DNA of 64,000 nucleotides from Linum tenue (taxonomy: Eukaryota; Streptophyta; Magnoliopsida; Malpighiales; Linaceae), in contig CAMGYJ010000006.1 in NCBI GenBank assembly GCA_946122785.1, positions 32,563,168 to 32,627,167 of the forward strand. Direction: 5' to 3'. Below are positions 1-12,100 of the stretch, one piece after another. How positions within the stretch are numbered: the stretch's first letter is position 1; the number at the start of each line of letters is the position of its first letter. Under the pieces are notes generated by a model that did no database searches, was not told the origin of the DNA, and saw only the letters and a program-made list of their open reading frames with translations. A program made the translations under genes and the position numbers.

Positions 1-1250
1 GATTCTGGATTTGGGTTTTACTATAAAAGTTTAATCATGTATCAAGTGTTGTACCGTGTAATAATTCTGTTGATGAGGTGTCGCACTTTAATCAATATTA
101 GATAATTGGCCCGTCCGCGGCGGGCAACGATGAAACTGACAAATTTGATATTTTGATTGCAATTAGATTTAAATTGACAAATTTTTTATTAGTTTTCTTA
201 AAAGTGGATACCACTTCGTATTTGTGGAGGGCTTCAAGAAAGACTTTCTTAAATGATTTATCATGCATATAATTTGTTTGATACACAGTTGGTAATTGAA
301 ATAAGTCAGGATGAATAGTTTTATATGTACAGAAGGGAAACCCAAGAAAATATTAAAAAATTAAATATTCTTATGATATCTTATAATTTTAAAACAACAT
401 TGGGCTAGTTTGACCGTGCTTTACCTTTTGCAAAACCAGCTTTTGACTCGAACTTTTAAAATGCACTAAAAACACAGTTTAGTGTTTAGTTGAAAAAATA
501 TCGGAATTGTTTTTTAATTTAAGAGTCCATGTAAAATGGATAAAAACGCAAAAAATGAAATGTAGTTAAAAGTCTTGTTTGATTTCTTTTATATTAAATT
601 ATATTATTTTCTAGTTTATTTTTGTTTTGAATAAGATAAATGAAGGAAAATTATGTCCCCTGGAAATTTTTTTTAATATAATAAAGATAATCTTGTACTT
701 TCAAACAAATTTTTGATATAACTCCAAATCGAATCCCCTGTTATTATATTATAAAAAGTATTTTTTAAAATTTTCTTCAAAACCCGAAGTGTTTGGTCCA
801 ATTTCAACTTTTGAAATAGAAAAACAATTCTAAAATCGGGCTAAACATAAATATTAGTCAAAGGTGTGTAATTCCTATCAATGACTAAAAAGTAAAAATT
901 GACATCTTTATATTTTTAATTGAATTCAACGTTGGCTTTCGGCAATTCTCTCATCAAATTAAATGTAACCTTTCATAAATTCTAATGGTGTAAATAAACA
1001 TGCATCGACATATCAACGACCCGTTCTTATTTCATGAACTTTCAAAAGATTGAGTAGTCAACAAATCCAAAATATTAACAGGCTGTTTTTATATTTTATA
1101 TTCCAATTTATTTTTTCTAGCAGCTTCTTCAAGTCCCTAATTAGTACATACACGTGAACAATGGAAGAGTGTCCCTTCCCTAAGCATGCATCATGATTAA
1201 CCAAGTCCACAACTTCATTTGTCTCTTTACTTTTTAAAGTTTTCTTCTAC
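1..1250. other. AT-rich non-coding sequence
   Basis: AT-rich DNA with stop codons in all frames. The only open frames are about 60 codons long and resemble no family I know. I see no terminal repeats, primer site or coding pattern. It is probably intergenic sequence or old repeat debris. Confidence 0.4.
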
Positions 1251-1289
1251 CTCTTTCAATTCCCGTCCTCTCTCCCTCGGCGCAAACGC

Positions 1290-2140
1290 TTCAACAAATC
1301 AAAACTTGGGTGGCGAGTTTAGAGTTGTGAAGGAAAGAGAAGTCGGATTTTAGACTCATGACATTGAGCCGGATTAAATTACTTTTACTAAAGCTTATAA
1401 TCTCAAAGATGCCATCTTGCATCGCATTTGGAGCATTTGGAGTCTAGACGGATGAAAGCGCGGTGATTTGTATTTCCCATTCAAGTGGTTTAGCAAGTGA
1501 GAATGGAGGGATATTCAAAAAGTGTTTAGTTTGTTGCAAAGGTAAGTGTACCTATTCATCTTTGCATGGAGAATTTGGAGCAAATGGGGGACAGTCGGAA
1601 AGGGGCTCTGTTTTTGCAACCTCAGTTTTTTCATTAGAGCTTCGGAATAGGAGGATATTGTCGATTTGGATGGCCAAGAAGAGTTTTATTTAATTTCAAT
1701 TTTATTTAGTGGGCCTGTCTGTCTGATGTTCTTACTTTTTTGCATGTATCTCATTCAATTCCTCCTTGCAGATTGAAGCGGAAACAAACTTGGTCACTCA
1801 GCGCTCCGATTTGCCGGTTGCTTTTCAAATGTTGGCGGCGCTGAGCCGGAGGTGAGTCAAAACTTAAATCGAAACCCTCTTCCGATTCATCGTGGGAGAG
1901 GGGAAGAGAACGAAGGAGCTTCCGGAGGGGGCTTACGGTTCTTTTCTCAAATCCAGAAGCAGAGGTAAGAGTCCAAACTCAGCCAGCCACCAATCAGAAA
2001 ATGGGAGGAAGAACCATGATAGAAAATTGGCTATCCAACTTGGCCAATCGCCAATCGGTCGACAGGGGGGATCATGAATCGGTAATTGTTGAGGGTGATA
2101 ATGCGAACGAAAGAAGTGGCGGGTAGGAAGCAGGGGATCT
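1290..2140 (+). other. Exon-like stretches with splice-like signals, unassigned
   Basis: This stretch is less AT-rich than its surroundings. A pyrimidine-rich tract ending in TTGCAG at about 1771 is followed by 80 bases that are open in one frame and end at GAG/GTGAGT (about 1850). Other donor-like sites are AAGGTAAGTG near 1541 and AGAGGTAAGAG near 1963. This could be the remains of a small-exon plant gene. The translated pieces match no family I recognise, and splice-like hexamers are common by chance. I treat it as a weak hint only. Confidence 0.15.
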
Positions 2141-3125
2141 CGGGACGGAACAAAAGAGGTGCACAGGTGCTTACGGTGTACCTACCCGTAGCCCACTGGA
2201 CCCCTTAAGCAATTAGGCGCTATTTATATACTAATAAATCCACCATCTTGGAATATTGGAGATATTTTTTAGGCACTTATAAAATATATATTGTTATAGT
2301 TAAAGTTTGCCAATTGTGACAAATATAACACTTTAGTGAATATTAATATAGTCATTTCGTTCGTAAAATTTTGAATAATTTTGAATTTAACAGGCACCTG
2401 ATATTTTTTTGTTTACTCTCTTTTCATTTGCATATCCTTTTTTGGTGTACCTTGTAAGACAAGTGAGTTCTTCATTTTTCACTATTTTAATTGAGCAAAA
2501 GCAATTTTTGTGTTTTTACACTGACTATTGTAATTTGAGTACCTTATCCCCTATCCGTGTGGAGAGACAATGCTATAGAGAGGTATCGGAAGCACTATTT
2601 GTGCCTTCGAAGCACAATTGTCAAACGAATAGAGGTTGCTAAGTTGAACCTTTTATATTGCCTCTAACCAATGAGTGATTAACCTTTGTAACTACTGCGT
2701 CGCGCATGAGTTTTCCATATACATCTCACCTTCTTCCCTTTCTTTTAACCACCATTTTAGCCGACAATGTCAAATGCATCATACGAATTGTCGACGCCTC
2801 ATTCCTTCACAATATTGAACCCATAGTGTCCAATAACTGTTCCCTTTCAACCTTTTCACAACTCCTCAACACGACTGCCGGAAAAAGGGGGCTATAGCTA
2901 TGCCCACGACCTTGCTGTCGACAACCGCTGCCTTTCGAATCTTACCACTGCTCCCGCCCTCACCACTTCAGACTTCAGTTATTGAAAAGATATACTCTTC
3001 TCCTTCTTTTCCCCCCTGCGTTCTTCTGTCCCCAACTTACGTCCAACCTAGATTTCTACTTGTCCCGTACAAATGCAGTAGCTTTCTATTGCTGAACTCT
3101 CTAACGATCATCAACCAGTCTCACT
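2141..3125. other. No recognisable feature
   Basis: Mixed-composition sequence with short open frames only (77, 63 and 98 codons). None shows a motif or a plausible start context. I see no repeat termini. It may be decayed retroelement sequence, but I cannot assign it. Confidence 0.3.
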
Positions 3126-3602
3126 GTGGTGTTGTCTATCCAAAAAAATTACGGCATAAAATTCCAAAAAGGATTATGCGATATGTCTGGAACTAGTGCT
3201 CATCAATTCAGAGGTATTCAGCACCGTCTAATTTTTTATTATCTGCTTTGGTCGAACTATTTCTTAGTAAATGAGTGTTGGTCACCGCATGGGAATGATA
3301 TGGGCTCAGTTGCCACGAAACTCTATTCGGATGGTTGGTGCTCAACTGGAGGAGCAAAGTTCTATGAATTTCAGAAATTCAAAGTTACGTAAACAAAGCC
3401 TGGCAATCGACCCGTTCTTAATCCCTTGATGATCCAATTTGATGATGGAACCACCGTGCATCCTACTGATCCAATTCCAAATGTGTTGCAGTTCAAGTTC
3501 AGATTCATCAAATCCGGTGACATTCCCAAATACTTTGGAGACACCGGCGATTTACTGGGTCATAATCCTTTTTATCTCTAAATTTCAAAATTTTCAGTGA
3601 GC
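3126..3602 (+). pseudogene. RPA1-like OB-fold (DUF223-type) coding fragment, broken
   Basis: A single reading frame runs from 3126 to a TAA at 3600, broken by one in-frame TAA at 3390-3392. Around that stop it reads EGA/GAKFYEFQKFKV-like and then NRPVLNPLMIQFDDGTTV, followed by a KFRF segment and a GDTGDLLG segment. This order (G-x-Y-x-[FI]-x-x-F, then RP, a short strand and TTV, then KFxF) resembles the DNA-binding OB fold of plant replication protein A 70-kDa paralogues and the related DUF223 domain, which are abundant in Helitron-rich plant genomes. That family link is my recognition, not a search result. The fragment covers only part of one OB fold, has no convincing start, and sits alone beside gypsy debris. 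It is most likely a captured or retro-copied relic. It could instead be an exon of a dead host gene. Confidence 0.45.
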
Positions 3603-3796
3603 ATGCTGAATATGTGATGTGTGTTTTGCATATGTGATATGTAATCTTTTGCGTGTTTCACCCATCCTGCTCCCGCAATCCTTTACTACCAAAACACCTA
3701 GGAACGATATCCACATCCTTTTACCTGAGTGATCGTATGAGTTCTATAGTCATTTTATCCATTTATTCACTATGTTTATGCATGAAACTCAAAGTT

Positions 3797-4013
3797 TGAT
3801 TCGGGTCCAATTGTACACATTTTATCCTCATTTTCCTTAGACGTTTGATGCATTTATACTCCGTGAGGTGTGGTTTTACGCTAGGTTGCACATTGTTTTA
3901 GTATGTTTCAGATCCTAGCCGGTGAAACTGACCTAGGAATAGAAAGTGGGACGAAAAAGGGGTGAAAACGAGTCAAAGAGTGGAAGCAGCTGAGAATCAC
4001 GATGGAAGATGAG
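3797..4013 (+). repeat. Ty3/Gypsy LTR 5' fragment, homologous to 25,323-25,523
   Basis: Begins TGATTCGGGTCCAATTGTAC and runs to GAAGATGAG. It aligns along its length with 25,323-25,523, which lies directly after a polypurine tract there, so both look like the start of the same LTR family. The copy here has about 25 extra bases near its start. Downstream of GAAGATGAG the two copies part: this one jumps straight into protease-like coding sequence, the other continues as LTR. Confidence 0.6.
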
Positions 4014-4433
4014 ACTACTAGGCTTAGTGTCACATTGGCCGATCGTTCTGTCATTAGTCCTATGGGTATTGTGGAAGACGTAATAGTAAGAGTTGGCAAA
4101 TTCTTCTATCCGACAAACTTTGTGATCCTTGATATTAGCGAGGACTCGAATATGCTACTCATACTTGGACGTCCTTTCCTTGCCACCGCCAAGGCATTGA
4201 TTGATGTGAATGATGGTACTTTGATATTGAGGGATGAGGAGGAGAGAATTATCTTTTCGGTTGGCACTAAGAGTAAGATGGATGTTGCTAAGGTAGTGGA
4301 CTTGAGCAATGAGGTTGCAAGTGGTGGTAAGTTGTTTAAGGGAAACCCTGCTAATGTTTGTGTGCCATTTGATGATGAGGTGCCGGAAACCAAGGCGGGA
4401 ACCAAGCCCGAAGGAAAGAAGAAGAAAGCATGA
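4002..4433 (+). pseudogene. Ty3/Gypsy (Athila/Tat-type) aspartic-protease domain fragment
   Basis: The 143-codon frame carries the C-terminal half of a plant gypsy retropepsin: LADRSV, then GIVEDV, a KFFYP/NFVILDI strand, and ILGRPFLATAKALIDV. This order is diagnostic of the protease in Athila/Tat-like polyproteins, where it lies between gag and reverse transcriptase. The catalytic D-[ST]-G loop, which should lie upstream, is missing. The first codons (MED) come from the LTR piece ending at 4013, so the ATG is not original. Downstream the frame becomes Lys/Glu-rich and ends in GKKKKA before the hairpin at 4637. No reverse transcriptase follows. It is a relic created by an internal deletion, not a functional gene. 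Confidence 0.75.
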
Positions 4434-4636
4434 AGAGAAAAGCTGAATCACGCTTATGCCTGAAAGAAAGATAAGGGTAAGGCAAACGTGTCGGGCCAAG
4501 AAGACCACCCTATGGAGCTCAACGTTGGAGACGACAAGCCTCGCCACGAGACTGTGGAGGATCCACTCTTGGAGGCTTCATGATTGCAGGCGTGATAGAT
4601 CCGCAACGTCAAGCTAATGACATTAACTTAGCGCTT

Positions 4637-4654
4637 GTTGGGAGGCAACCCAAC
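4637..4654 (+). other. Perfect hairpin GTTGGG-AGGCAA-CCCAAC
   Basis: A six-base perfect stem closes a six-base loop. The sequence GGGAGGCAACCC is one I associate with the region just after the gag-pol frame of Athila/Tat-like gypsy elements, which fits its place about 200 bases after the protease fragment. Its role is unknown. Confidence 0.5.
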
Positions 4655-4779
4655 GCGGTTTGTTTTCTTTTTATTGTGATTGAGTGAAGAGTTCAAGTGG
4701 GTGAACTGTTATCAAAATGCCAACATGTTGTGTTTGACTGATTGGATTTTGAGTGTGTTTGAGTTAGGGGGCACGATTG

Positions 4780-5400
4780 ATTAGGTCAAGTTTTGAAATT
4801 TTGGAATGTGCTTTGTTTTCACTCAGTTCATGGTTTTAGCCTCATTATTACGGTATTAGCGACCGTGATAATCGGGTGGAGACCGTGAAAAAGGGCAGTT
4901 CCAGTAGTTTTTGAAACACACCGTTTTGTCCCGAGATCACGGTCTGGGAGTTATGTTCACGGTCTTAGAGAACGTGAATAGACGCCTCCATCCGTGAACA
5001 TCGAGATAGGGCTATATAAGAGCGTAAACCCTTCTTCACTTCACGCCACCCCCTCGTCGGAATTCTCTGAAACTCGTCAAAAAACCGTGCCCTCTTGCTG
5101 TTTTTCATCGACTTTCGGTCACCAAAATTCAACAGACCCATTATCACCACTCATGGGCACACATTCGCCGAAGTTTTGGGGAAGTTTGGTTCAAATTTTT
5201 TCCAGGGTGGGCGATTTCTGGTGAGACTCTGGCGAGCTCCACCGGGCTATTTTTCGGCCAATTTTTTACACCCTCGCCCTCTCCTCACCTTCCTATTCGA
5301 CCCTACTCGCGTCTTCATGTCTGTTTCAAACCTTTCCTTTGTCTTTTTTGGAGAATTGGGTTAGAGTTCTTAGGTGAGGAGAATTTGGAAAATTTTGAAT
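4780..5400 (+). repeat. Gypsy-like LTR or leader fragment with TATA box
   Basis: Follows a purine-rich tract (GAGTTAGGGGGCAC, about 4763). It contains repeated short ACCGTGA/TCACGGT motifs (about 4860-4995) and a TATATAA box at 5013-5019, then a pyrimidine-rich leader. The same TCACGGT-rich texture followed by a TATA box recurs at 25,500-25,780, so both are probably U3 regions of one gypsy group. The 3' end could not be placed. Confidence 0.4.
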
Positions 5401-6821
5401 GCATGATGAAATTGGGTGAGGGAATGTCGAATTAGGTTGATTGAATGATGCATGATGTGGGTTTGAGCTTAGTTGAGACATGGTAAGCACAAATTGGACT
5501 TGAATTGTGTTGAATTATGGAAAATGTCCAAGTGTAAATTTTTGAATGAAAGTTGAACCCTTCTTGGGGTGATGATTGGTGGCCATCAAGGAATGGATTA
5601 GGTTTGATATTGTTGTTTTGATAAACCGTGAGTCACCTAGAACCGTGCAATGATGTGATTTGTGTGCAAATGAGCTTAATTGTTTGAAAACCGATCTTGT
5701 GAAAAGCCTTCAAAGGCATAGGACCCTAGTGGAATCCTAATTGTGGGGGAATTGGAGTTTTGGACGATGAGAAGCAGAGGAGGCCCCGGTCGTGAAGCTT
5801 AAATCCCCGGTCGAGGATTCTTGGCCTGGACCGGGGATTTTCCCCTGTCTCACACGCTCCGTTTTGATAATACCCGGTCGCCACCCAAAATACCCGAATG
5901 GGTATTCAGACCGGGGATCGCGGCAGATAGCTTCTTAAGGGAAAAGAAGGCCAAAAGTGAAGGGTTTCGAGTTTTAGAGAGAAAAAGCCATATCTAGAGA
6001 GAGAAAGTGACGAACCTGAGTCTTCAAGTGTCTTTGATCGATCTCCATCACCATTGGAGCCCGGCTTGAGCTTGGAGAAGAGCTGATTGAGTGCCAGAAG
6101 CAGATTATCATCCTTCATAGTATTGTTTCCGCATCTGAGCTAGATTTCTCATCTCTCTCTATGGAGTAACTTTCTTATTCACCTGAGTATGAAGAACCCC
6201 AGATTTTTATGTTAGGTCTGATTGTATGAACCCAAGTACAGATTCTATGATTTGATTATATTCAATTGAGGTTTGAATTGTTGAATGGCATGAATCCTGA
6301 TCAAATTCCTGTTATTTCTGCTTTGACCTAGAATGAGAATATCTGCCGAGGTTGATAGAGCATCTTTGATTGAAGGTAGTGAATTGACGACTTTAGTCGA
6401 GGAGTCAATTCACTATTATGTACCGGATTCACTTCGGTAGTGGAGGTTTGGTTCGTTAGGGCCTCAATCTGTTTACTCCGGTGGAGGTTAGTCGCCCGCT
6501 GGGGACTCAGATTGAGAGGGTCTGGAGACCTTTAGTCGAGACTTCAGACTGTTTAAGAACCTCCCGCAGTATAACTATCATTGAACTTGAACTTGGTAAA
6601 TTACAATCCGGCTTAACGACAGTCTAGGGGGAACCATATCCGGGTGACCTCTCTCGACTTGAAAACAACCCTTTTACCTGCTTTGCTTGTTTGGACCTTC
6701 ACTAAAGTTTCACTGCTAAATAATAAGAACTCACGGAGTAGTCATCACATCTAGGACCCGGGTTGACATTAAAACCCAAACCCGTTATACTACGCTTTAG
6801 GAGGTGGTTACACTTGGCCAT
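5401..6821 (+). repeat. Decayed gypsy leader/gag region
   Basis: No intact frame. Short GC-rich motifs built on ACCGGGGAT/ATCCCCGGTC (5775-5925) recur on both strands. The stretch lies directly upstream of, and in the same orientation as, the Athila-type ORF1 remnant at 6822. I read it as LTR/leader and gag sequence of that element, too decayed to divide further. Confidence 0.35.
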
Positions 6822-7126
6822 TTTCTAGAGTGACGGTAGGAGCGAGTCAGCAACTCCATCTGGGATCAGTCGTGGCTACCACATTTGCTAGATGCTTGGG
6901 GCGTGATCGAGTGAATACGATGAACTTGGGGGGCATCATCACGAGGATGGCCCGACACTTCGGGGTTGATCTGACGAGATGCTCCATCATCACCTGGACC
7001 GAGCCATTCCTAGTGGAGACACTTCACAACATGCAGCTAGTGCTTAAGGGAGTGCGAGGGATTCAGTACCTCAAGGGGCCTCGGCCTTCGGCCGCTCTAA
7101 GGCCACAGGTCGACCCTGCTCCAGTG
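6822..7126 (+). pseudogene. Athila-type ORF1 C-terminal fragment, part 1
   Basis: The open frame includes GGIITRMARHFGVDL and a C-terminal proline-rich stretch (PRPSAALRPQVDPAPV). The pattern G[GS]IITR-x(6)-GVDL is shared with the extra ORF of Copia element C (GSIITRLLINLGVDL, codons about 240-254 there). It is typical of the plant ORF1/transposon-protein domain found in Athila elements. The frame is cut at 7126 by a hAT-like MITE carrying nested elements, and its continuation is at 20,690. The MITE target-site duplication joins the two halves without loss. No start codon is visible and upstream sequence is decayed. Confidence 0.55.
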
Positions 7127-8823
7127 CAAAGCAGTTAAAATCGGGATTTTACCTAAAATCGAAAAGTGGGGTAAAATTGGAATCGTAAAATCGAATCGTA
7201 GAATCGTAGGATTTTAAGTACCACATAGAAATTAACATATGATAAAATTAATGAAACACCCTAACCCGGCCGGGTACTAATTTTACCAAAATGCCCTTGA
7301 TGACTCATAAACCAAAATAAGAAACGAAAGACTTGTAAAAGAAAATGGAAGGCTTTCCATAAATAACCATAACTAATACTGAAATGAACTGAAATCTCTT
7401 AAAACAAAGCCCTAACACTTGGGCAAACCTCAACCATAGAATCTTAATCTGAATCTCCAGTCACTACTCATAATCGTAAATCAATAACTAAAACTCTACT
7501 TTGTTGTCTTCTCAGATTCGATCTCTGGTACCTCCAGTGACGCTTGTACTATCCTCCTCTAGCTGGCTTGCCTCGAAAAGCTTTCTCAATCTCGCTGCTC
7601 ACTAACTGCTCCTCTAGCTGCAACTATCGATCTAGTTCTCGCTTATGCCTTTACTAAGTCCTGGTGAGTGAGATGAGGTCAGTCTACGCCCTTACGTTTT
7701 AGTAATTCTAATACTTGAGTACTTTACTCAAACACTTAACTTTGACTAGTGGAAGTTGTTTGTACTTCCAATCTTAAAATCTTAACTCTTAAACTTTGAG
7801 GGAGTTGAAGTTACTCTCCTCTCTTAAAGCTCAAATCTTGACTTAAATAGTTGACTGACACGGGGATCCCTCACTAGCTAGTCCGGTTGCCAACTCATAC
7901 GTATGAGAAGCCATCCAGGCTTTCCTTTAAACTTAAACTTAGTTAGGTAAGTCGTAACGATTCATCCCCCTAACATCTTAAACTTATCGTGGTAAATCTT
8001 CACCACGATTCTCAAGAGCATAACTGCTGCTCATCTTAAAAGTCTCAAGAGCATAACTGCTGCTCTATCTCAAAATGTCTCAAAATGCAACGGACTGGCG
8101 CTAGTGACTAAAAACACTTAAAACGACTTCACCTTCTTCAAGGTGAGTTACTTATGAAAAAGAACTTGTTTCTTTAACCTAAACTTACTTGTAAGTAAAG
8201 CACACAACATAAAACTGAAAGCATAACTCACACAAATCATATGACATCATATAAGCATACAAAGGCAAGTACGACAAATAGCAGTCAAATCTCAAAAACT
8301 TAATTACCGTAAGGTGTAGAATTTACCCCCTTTACACTCACCTCGAAAAGAGGACTCCTTGTTTCGTTACTCGAAGAAATCTCTCCCATGGCGGATCATT
8401 TTACGTCTTACTTGCAAAGTCCACGCATGCTCTAATCTCTATCCCATCCATGCATTTCCAAAGCCTACGTTGTACCGCATCCCAAAAAGTCACCAAGTTT
8501 TCATGTCCATTAATCATTATACATGAATATCCTTAAGCAACCATCTGGTTCTTCTCTTCGTATTCATCAGCACCTCCATTGCTTTAAGCCACCTAACTAC
8601 CCATTGGCAAAATCCAAATTATCACTCTTAATTCGTTGTATTCCCATCCATATCGAGTCATCTAGGAGTTGGGATAGTTGGGTGCTTACCTCGATGGTGG
8701 ATGGCGATGTGAGGGGACAAAAGTAGTTGGGCGCTTCTCTCCCCAACGGAAAGTTTCTAATGGGTGCTGCCTTCCTAGTCCAAGTAATTACGCCGCCGAT
8801 TCCATACTGTCCCAGCCAATTCT

Positions 8824-9171
8824 TGTGAAATCTCAATAATAGAAGGAGAATGGATGAAAACCCGCAAGGGTTTTGGGTGCCTCAAGGGCTTGTATATATA
8901 CCTCAATCAACAACTCTGTACATTCTCTAATTACTGTTTTAACGGTAACAAACGAAAAATCAAATCTATAACTAATAAGAGAACGACAGCTGGCTATCTA
9001 CAGTATAAATGGAATCAGCAGTTGCTTAATGCAACGACGTCGCCTTGACCCAGCTCCTCAACTGCTTCTGGGGAAAACGACTCCGTTTCACAAGCTCAAA
9101 GCAACCACCTCTGTTCGACTTCATCTTCTTCATTCTTCAATCTCCAATCTCCAGTTCCACTCATCGTGATA
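8824..9171 (-). repeat. 3' LTR of Copia A
   Basis: 348 bp, identical to 13,716-14,063. In element orientation a TATATATA box (8893-8900) is followed about 20 bases later by a perfect hairpin AAAACCC-GCAA-GGGTTTT (8857-8874). That leaves only about 45 bases for R plus U5. Confidence 0.92.
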
Positions 9172-9178
9172 GCCTCCC

Positions 9179-12100
9179 TCAAGCTGACGCATACAGATTA
9201 TGTATGTTCAGCTTGGACATCAGGAACTGGAGTCGAAACCTGCTAAGTCCTTTTGTGAATAAATCAGCAATCTGATTTTCTGTATCCAGATGACTTAGAC
9301 TGATAAGCTTAGATTGAAGAAATTGTCGAACCACATGACAATCAATCTCTATATGTTTTGTTCTCTCATGATAAACAGGATTTTCTGCAATATAAATTGC
9401 AGAACGATTGTCACAAAAGACATGGACAGGTTGTGGATGTTCAATGCCCAATTCCTGTACCAGCCTTTTTACCCAAACAACTTCACACGTGAGCTGAGCA
9501 AGAGCTCTGTACTCAGCCTCAGAGGATGACCTCGAAACAGTTCCTTGTTTCTTTGACTTCCAAACAATTAAAGAGTTGCCAAATGTAATGCAATATCCCG
9601 TTGTGGATCGTCTTGTATCTGGGCATGATGCCCAATCAGAATCACAAAATCCTTGCAAAAGAAGACTTGACTGTGATGGATACAGCAAACCTTGCCCTAG
9701 TTCATTCTTCAAATACTTAAGAACTCTGTATGCTAGTTGGAGGTGAGAAGTGGTAGGAGCAGCTTGAAACTGGCAAAGCTGCTGTACTGCAAAAGTGATT
9801 TCAGGTCGAGTGATTGTTAAATAGTGGAGTCTCCCAACTATCTTCCTGTACAAGGCAGGATCTTCAAGTAATGGTCCATCATCAGCCTTTAAATAAGTCT
9901 TCATGTCAATTGGAGTGACCACTGGCTTACTTTCTGCAAAACCAGTGTCTTTCAAGAGATCAATACAGTACTTTCGCTGACATATGTGTAATCCCCCCTT
10001 TGATCTGGCAATCTCCAAGCCAAGAAAATAATGAAGATTGCCCAGATCACGGATTTTGAACTGGGAATGGAGGAAATCTTTCAGAGCTGCCATGCCATGA
10101 TCATCATTGCCAGCAATTATGATGTCATCGACATAAACCAATAAGGCAGAGGTGCCTTGATCACTGTGATGGAGGAAGAGAGAGTAGTCACTGTGAGACT
10201 GTACATACCCAAAACTGAGTAAGGCTGAGGTTAATTTAGAAAACCATTGACGAGAGGCTTGTTTTAAACCATACAAGGACTTCCTTAGTCGACAAACATG
10301 ACCTGTGCGTGAGAAACCAGGTGGTAAGTCCATGTACACCTCTTCATCTAAGTCCCCGTGTAGGAATGCATTGCTAACATCAAGCTGATACATGGACCAG
10401 TCCTTGGCAGAAGCAATAGCTAACAGTGTTTTAACTGTGTTTAACTTAGCAACTAGGGAATAAGTATCAAGAAAATCAACCCCATATATCTGAGTAAAGC
10501 CCTTGGCTACAAGCCTAGCTTTGTATCTTTCCACTGAACCATCAGGATTGTACTTGATGGTGAATACCCATCTGCAGCCAATAGGTTTCTTTCCAGTGGG
10601 GCATTGAACCACATCCCAAGTGCCATTAGCTACTAGAGCTCTGATTTCTTCATACATGGCCTTTCTCCATTTCTCATCCTGCATAGCCTCTTCAAATGAT
10701 TGAGGCAACAAAGTAGAATCCACAGCACATACATACTTCCTATATTCCTTAGATAAATTATCATAGGAAAGACAAGCAACCAATGGATATGAACGTTTGT
10801 CAGTGTCAGTTTTAAGATTCAGGACATAATCTTGGTATTTAATAGGAGGTCCAACATGTCTTGTCTGTTTGCGCAGGGCAATAGGAAGGGAAGGAGGAGT
10901 AGGAGAGGACAAGGGTTGTGGTGAATGAGTTAAGACAGGTGAAGGGGAAGAAACACCAGGGGCAGGAGATGTGTAAGGTTGTAAAGGGGACACAGGTTCT
11001 GGAACTGGTGTAGGTTCTGTGTCCTGAGGCACAACTGGAGGACTTGGCTCCATAGAAGGGATGGGGGGAAAATGTTGTAAAGGATGAGAAGAAGGTTGTT
11101 CCTCTGCAGAAGAAGTGAATGGGAGAGGAAGACAAGGAATAATGTGTTCATGGAAAATCACATGTCTAGAAAAGAGGACCTTTTGATTTGTTAAATCATA
11201 AAGTCTATAACCCTTAATATCTGGAGGATATCCCAAGAAAACACAGGGTTTTGCTCGAGGGGAGAACTTGGTTCTGTTATGTTCAAGGGTACTAGCATAA
11301 CAGAGGCAACCAAAGACCTTTAAATCAGACAAATCAGGTGGAGAGTCATACAACAGCTCATAGGGTGTCTTGTTCTTGAGAGCTACTGTAGGCAATCTGT
11401 TAATGAGGTAGACTGCATGAAGAACACAGTCTGACCAGAATTTTAAAGGGAGTCCAGATTGAAACTTAAGGGCTCTAGCCACATTTAAAATGTGTTGATG
11501 TTTCCTTTCAACTCTAGAGTTTTGTTGTGGAGTTTCAACACATGACATTTGATGAACAATGCCATGTTGGGAATAAAAATCTGGCATATGGAATTCAGCT
11601 CCCTGGTCTGACCTAATGGTTTTGACTTGTTTGTTATACTGTGTTTGGACAAGGACACAGAAGCTTTGTAACCAATTTCTGGCTTCACTCTTATGCTTCA
11701 TGAGATAAATCCAAACACATCTAGAATGATCATCAACAAGAGTAAGAAAGAACTGATAACCATTGTAACTAGTTGTGGCCAAAGGACCCCAAATATCAAC
11801 ATGAACAAGCTCAAAATTGTACTTTGCCACAGACTGGCTTGAAGAAAAAGGTAAATGCTTCTGTTTGGAAAGATGACAAACATTACAATGAGAAAAGGAT
11901 TCTATAGTGATGTTTGGTATAGTCTTCTGTAACTCTTTGGTTCGAAAAATGGAAGGATGGCCAAGTCTCCAATGCCATAAATCAAAAGTCTGATGTGTAA
12001 GGTTCTGTGTCTTGATAGAATTAACAAGGGTAGTATTGGCTTCTGGTTGTGTGATAAGTTGATAAAGTCCCCTAGTCTCTTGGGCAAAACCAATCCTCTT

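Noticed and set aside
1463..2077. Open frames of 76 and 61 codons as host genes
   Set aside because: Short, no recognisable domain, and splice-like signals alone are not enough.
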